A stretch of 64,000 nt of DNA from Flagellimonas lutaonensis (GTDB lineage: Bacteria; Bacteroidota; Bacteroidia; Flavobacteriales; Flavobacteriaceae). Made by a program: the position numbers and the translations under genes. Positions 61,728-64,000 of the stretch are shown one piece after another. The stretch is from contig NZ_CP011071.1 of assembly GCF_000963865.1 (NCBI RefSeq), positions 1,926,501 to 1,990,500 on the forward strand. The letters run 5' to 3'. The notes under the pieces were generated by a model. That model was not told where the DNA came from and searched no databases. It saw nothing but the letters and a program-made list of their open reading frames with translations. The first letter of the stretch is position 1, and each line of letters begins with the position of its first letter.

Positions 61728-62336
61728 ATGCCTAGAAGAAAAGGAGCACCTGAAGTAAATGCAGGATCTATGGCCGATATTGCATTCTTGCTGCTGATCT
61801 TTTTCTTGGTGACCACCACCATTGAAACAGATGCAGGACTTGATAGAATGCTGCCGCCAATTGAGCCGCCTGATACCGATGTTATCATCAAGCAGAAGAA
61901 TATCTTCACGGTCAACATCAACAAGAACGGGCAACTTTTGGTCGAAGATCAGTTGATGGATATTAAAGATTTGAGAGAGGCCGCCAAGGCTTTCTTGGAT
62001 AACAATGCTGATGGAACCTGCACTTATTGTAAAGGAAGAAAAGACCCATCATCGTCCGATAATCCCACTAAGGCGATTATCTCCTTGAAGAATGATAGAG
62101 AGACCAAGTATTCCACCTATATAACTGTTCAAAACGAATTGGTGGGTGCATACAATGATTTAAGAAACCGTGAGGCCCAGCGTTTGTTCGGTAGGGATTT
62201 CACCGAGATGGAAGCTGAATATCTGAATCCTGAGACACCTTCGAGCATCAGGGAGGATCTGAAAGACAAGGTGAAACGTATTCAAGATATGTTCCCGCAG
62301 AAACTTTCAGAAGCGGAAACCTCAACGGCTAACTAA
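61728..62336 (+). CDS. exbD: ExbD-family protein with CxxC insert (copy 1a)
   Basis: 202 residues. One N-terminal helix with the proton-carrying D17 in GSMADIAFLLLIFFLVTT, then a periplasmic domain. An insert in the periplasmic domain carries C98-T-Y-C101-K-G and S-S-S-D-N-P. The same insert occurs in the copy at 63128. Probable partner of ExbB in the Ton motor. Confidence 0.93.
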   Translation: MPRRKGAPEVNAGSMADIAFLLLIFFLVTTTIETDAGLDRMLPPIEPPDTDVIIKQKNIFTVNINKNGQLLVEDQLMDIKDLREAAKAFLDNNADGTCTYCKGRKDPSSSDNPTKAIISLKNDRETKYSTYITVQNELVGAYNDLRNREAQRLFGRDFTEMEAEYLNPETPSSIREDLKDKVKRIQDMFPQKLSEAETSTAN

Positions 62337-62354
62337 ATAAAAACAAAAGATATT

Positions 62355-62837
62355 ATGGCAAAGTTTGCTAAAAAGAAAGATGGAGATTTACCTGCGGTAT
62401 CAACGGCATCGCTACCTGACATCGTTTTCATGCTTTTGTTTTTCTTTATGACGGTAACCACAATGAAAGATAGTTCGTTGTTGGTACAGAATACCTTGCC
62501 CAATGCCAGTGAGGTGAAAAAGCTTGAAAAGAAAGATAGGGTCATTTATATATACGTGGGCAAACCCATCAAAGAATACCAGAAGGTTTTTGGCACCGAG
62601 CCAAAAATACAGCTGAACGATAAGTTTGCCGATGTTGGCGAAGTTGGGGCGTATATTTTGGCCGAAAGGGCAAAAAAGCCCCAAGAGCTGCAGAATGTAC
62701 TGACTACAGCCCTAAAGGTCGATAAAGATGCCAATATGGGTCTTATCTCAGACATCAAACAAGAATTGAGAAAGGTCAACGCGCTCAAGGTAAACTATAC
62801 CACCTATGAGGGCAATGCCTTCAACAATCTAAACTAG
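62355..62837 (+). CDS. exbD: ExbD-family protein (copy 1b)
   Basis: 160 residues. Charged N-terminus, a helix with SLPDIVFMLLFFFMTVTTM (acidic D22), then a periplasmic domain without cysteines. It follows copy 1a by 18 bases and forms a two-ExbD set, usual in Bacteroidota. A strong terminator follows. Confidence 0.93.
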   Translation: MAKFAKKKDGDLPAVSTASLPDIVFMLLFFFMTVTTMKDSSLLVQNTLPNASEVKKLEKKDRVIYIYVGKPIKEYQKVFGTEPKIQLNDKFADVGEVGAYILAERAKKPQELQNVLTTALKVDKDANMGLISDIKQELRKVNALKVNYTTYEGNAFNNLN

Positions 62838-62871
62838 GGATAGGTAACAATCTCTTACCCCCGGTTTAAGA

Positions 62872-62900
62872 ACGCCCCAAGCTTATTGGGGCGTTTTTTT
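62872..62900 (+). terminator. Rho-independent terminator of the first exbB/exbD operon
   Basis: ACGCCCCAA, loop GCTTA, TTGGGGCGT, then TTTTTT. The 230 bases from here to 63127 hold the leader of the second exbD pair. I see no gene in it and no clear -7/-33 pair. Confidence 0.92.
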
Positions 62901-63127
62901 ATGTATACTCTACGCATTGTGCGTTTTTATAAAAATTTGTCAATTCGAGTGTCCCGACTTTAAACGTTAGGATGTATCGTGAACAGGGTTTTGTCAGAAT
63001 AAACAATTCAAAAAGCATATCGGATGTATATTTTCTACTTATAGAAACTCATCGTACACCATCTTTTCTATACTTTTTTGGAATAGTTGTTGTGGTTGGT
63101 ACTACAAGTCCAACTAAACATTAAATT

Positions 63128-63760
63128 ATGGCAAAAGACAGACAAGTACCCGAAGTGAATGCGGGCTCAATGGCCGATATTGCATTTTTATTGTTGATTT
63201 TCTTTTTGGTGACCACCAGTATTGAAACCAATGTTGGGATTCAGCGTAAATTACCACCAGATTTAAACACTCCGCCACCACATATTAAAGAGCGTAACAT
63301 CCTCAGGGTTCGCCTTAACAAGAACAACCAATTGATGGTAGGGAAGAATGTGCTTCCAATAAGTGAATTGAAAAAAACCGTGATATCCTTTTTGGACAAT
63401 GGTGGCGCACCTCTTGAAAGTGAAGGTCATTGTGCATACTGCCAAGGCAGTCGAAATCCAGATTCATCTGATAATCCCCTAAAAGCGGTTATCTCGCTGC
63501 AATCTGATAGAGAGGCAGAATACGGCGTTTACGTCTCTGTTCAGAACGAACTGACAGCCGCCTACAACCAACTTAGAAACCGTGAATCGCTTCGCCTGTA
63601 TGGTGTGGCCTACACAGAAATGGAGGAGAAATACAACAGCCCTGAAACAGCAGTTTCCCTTAAGAAGAAATTGAAGCTAAAAATAATGGAGATACGAAAG
63701 ATGTATCCCTTAAAAATATCGGAAGCATCACTAAAATTAAACGAAAGCAATCAACCATGA
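63128..63760 (+). CDS. ExbD-family protein with CxxC insert (copy 2a)
   Basis: 210 residues, closely similar to copy 1a: PEVNAGSMADIAFLLLIFF with D17, and an insert with C102-A-Y-C105-Q-G and S-S-D-N-P. It is a separate transcription unit, after the terminator at 62872. No ExbB gene precedes this pair in the window. Confidence 0.92.
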   Translation: MAKDRQVPEVNAGSMADIAFLLLIFFLVTTSIETNVGIQRKLPPDLNTPPPHIKERNILRVRLNKNNQLMVGKNVLPISELKKTVISFLDNGGAPLESEGHCAYCQGSRNPDSSDNPLKAVISLQSDREAEYGVYVSVQNELTAAYNQLRNRESLRLYGVAYTEMEEKYNSPETAVSLKKKLKLKIMEIRKMYPLKISEASLKLNESNQP

Positions 63761-64000
63761 GAATCGATAGAAGTACCAAGAACCGGCCGGCTGCAATTTC
63801 AACAGCCTCGTTGCCCGACATCGTATTTATACTGTTGTTCTTTTTTATGACGGTCACCACTATCAAGACTGATACCCTTTTGGTCGCCAATGAATTGCCA
63901 ATTGCAGAAGAAGTGGGTCTTATAGAAAACGAAGAGCTCATTATCGAGATTCTGGTGGGCAGGCCCTCAAAAGAGTTGTCAAAACTGTACGGTGACCAGC
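63757..64000 (+). CDS. ExbD-family protein (copy 2b), partial at window end
   Basis: 81 codons visible from the ATG at 63757, which overlaps the stop of copy 2a by four bases. TASLPDIVFILLFFFMTVTT matches copy 1b closely. It completes the duplicated ExbD pair; the C-terminus lies beyond the window. Confidence 0.9.
   Translation, partial: MRIDRSTKNRPAAISTASLPDIVFILLFFFMTVTTIKTDTLLVANELPIAEEVGLIENEELIIEILVGRPSKELSKLYGDQ

Noticed and set aside
61158-61934. 258-codon minus-strand frame across exbB and exbD
   Set aside because: It spans three real genes and their gaps on the opposite strand; no ribosome site or conserved feature.
1-64000. CRISPR arrays, prophage or rRNA operons
   Set aside because: No regularly spaced repeats, phage structural genes or rRNA-like sequence were seen on either strand.

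Overview
The window comes from the chromosome of a marine-type member of the Bacteroidota, almost certainly Flavobacteriaceae. The evidence is the fused CcoN-CcoO cbb3 oxidase, a clade II nitrous oxide reductase with a Sec/lipoprotein leader, CarboxypepD_reg-type TonB receptors, GLPGLI-family proteins, a DUF2490 protein, and promoters with the Bacteroidota -7 element TAnnTTTG. The genus cannot be decided from sequence inspection alone.

Layout. 1-9.9 kb: a truncated FNR-type regulator facing a complete cbb3 oxidase locus (ccoI, DoxX-like gene, ccoS, ccoNO, ccoQ, ccoP, ccoG, ccoH, TauE-like exporter). 10-14.6 kb: an acyl-CoA transferase, a group III truncated haemoglobin, a multi-pass membrane protein gene cut in two by an IS3-family (IS407-like) element, and a CBS-domain protein. 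14.7-25.5 kb: a leftward nitrous oxide respiration operon (cytochrome c, fasciclin, nosZ, membrane protein, nosL, cupin, nosD, nosF, nosY), then a NosA/OprC-like copper receptor operon and an Rrf2 regulator. 25.6-35.5 kb: two universal stress proteins, hemN, a GCS2-type ligase fused to CBS domains with an aspartoacylase-like partner, TonB, a DUF2490 protein and an SLC13 transporter. 35.5-46 kb: PEP carboxykinase, phosphofructokinase, a small membrane protein, an MFS sugar transporter, Kdo transferase, a DegT aminotransferase, galE and an amidohydrolase. 46-53.5 kb: an island of four small secreted cysteine-pair peptides, each followed by a GLPGLI protein, ending in an outer-membrane receptor. 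53.9-64 kb: sucAB, a retropepsin-like protease, tatD, ansA, tRNA-Ser and an exbB/exbD cluster running off the right edge.

How it works together. Nine copies of a 12-bp palindrome, TGAC-N4-GTCA or close variants, lie upstream of genes for microaerobic or anaerobic life. In every case exactly 23 bases separate the palindrome from a TAnnTTTG-like -7 element. One copy has this spacing on both sides, giving ten promoters. Together they define a low-oxygen regulon, most simply controlled by the FNR-type protein encoded at the left edge. It covers ccoI, ccoS and the rest of the cbb3 locus, the CBS gene and the IS-broken gene, nos, the copper receptor operon, hemN, the GCS2-CBS/aspartoacylase pair, TonB, and a universal stress protein with an SLC13 transporter. 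Copper uptake (receptor plus TonB), copper insertion (CcoI, NosL, NosDFY) and the copper enzymes (cbb3, NosZ) would thus be switched on together.

The least explained parts are the peptide-GLPGLI island, which carries duplicated leader sequences, a dead receptor copy and a 26-bp direct repeat at its borders, and the oxygen-regulated ligase/aspartoacylase pair.
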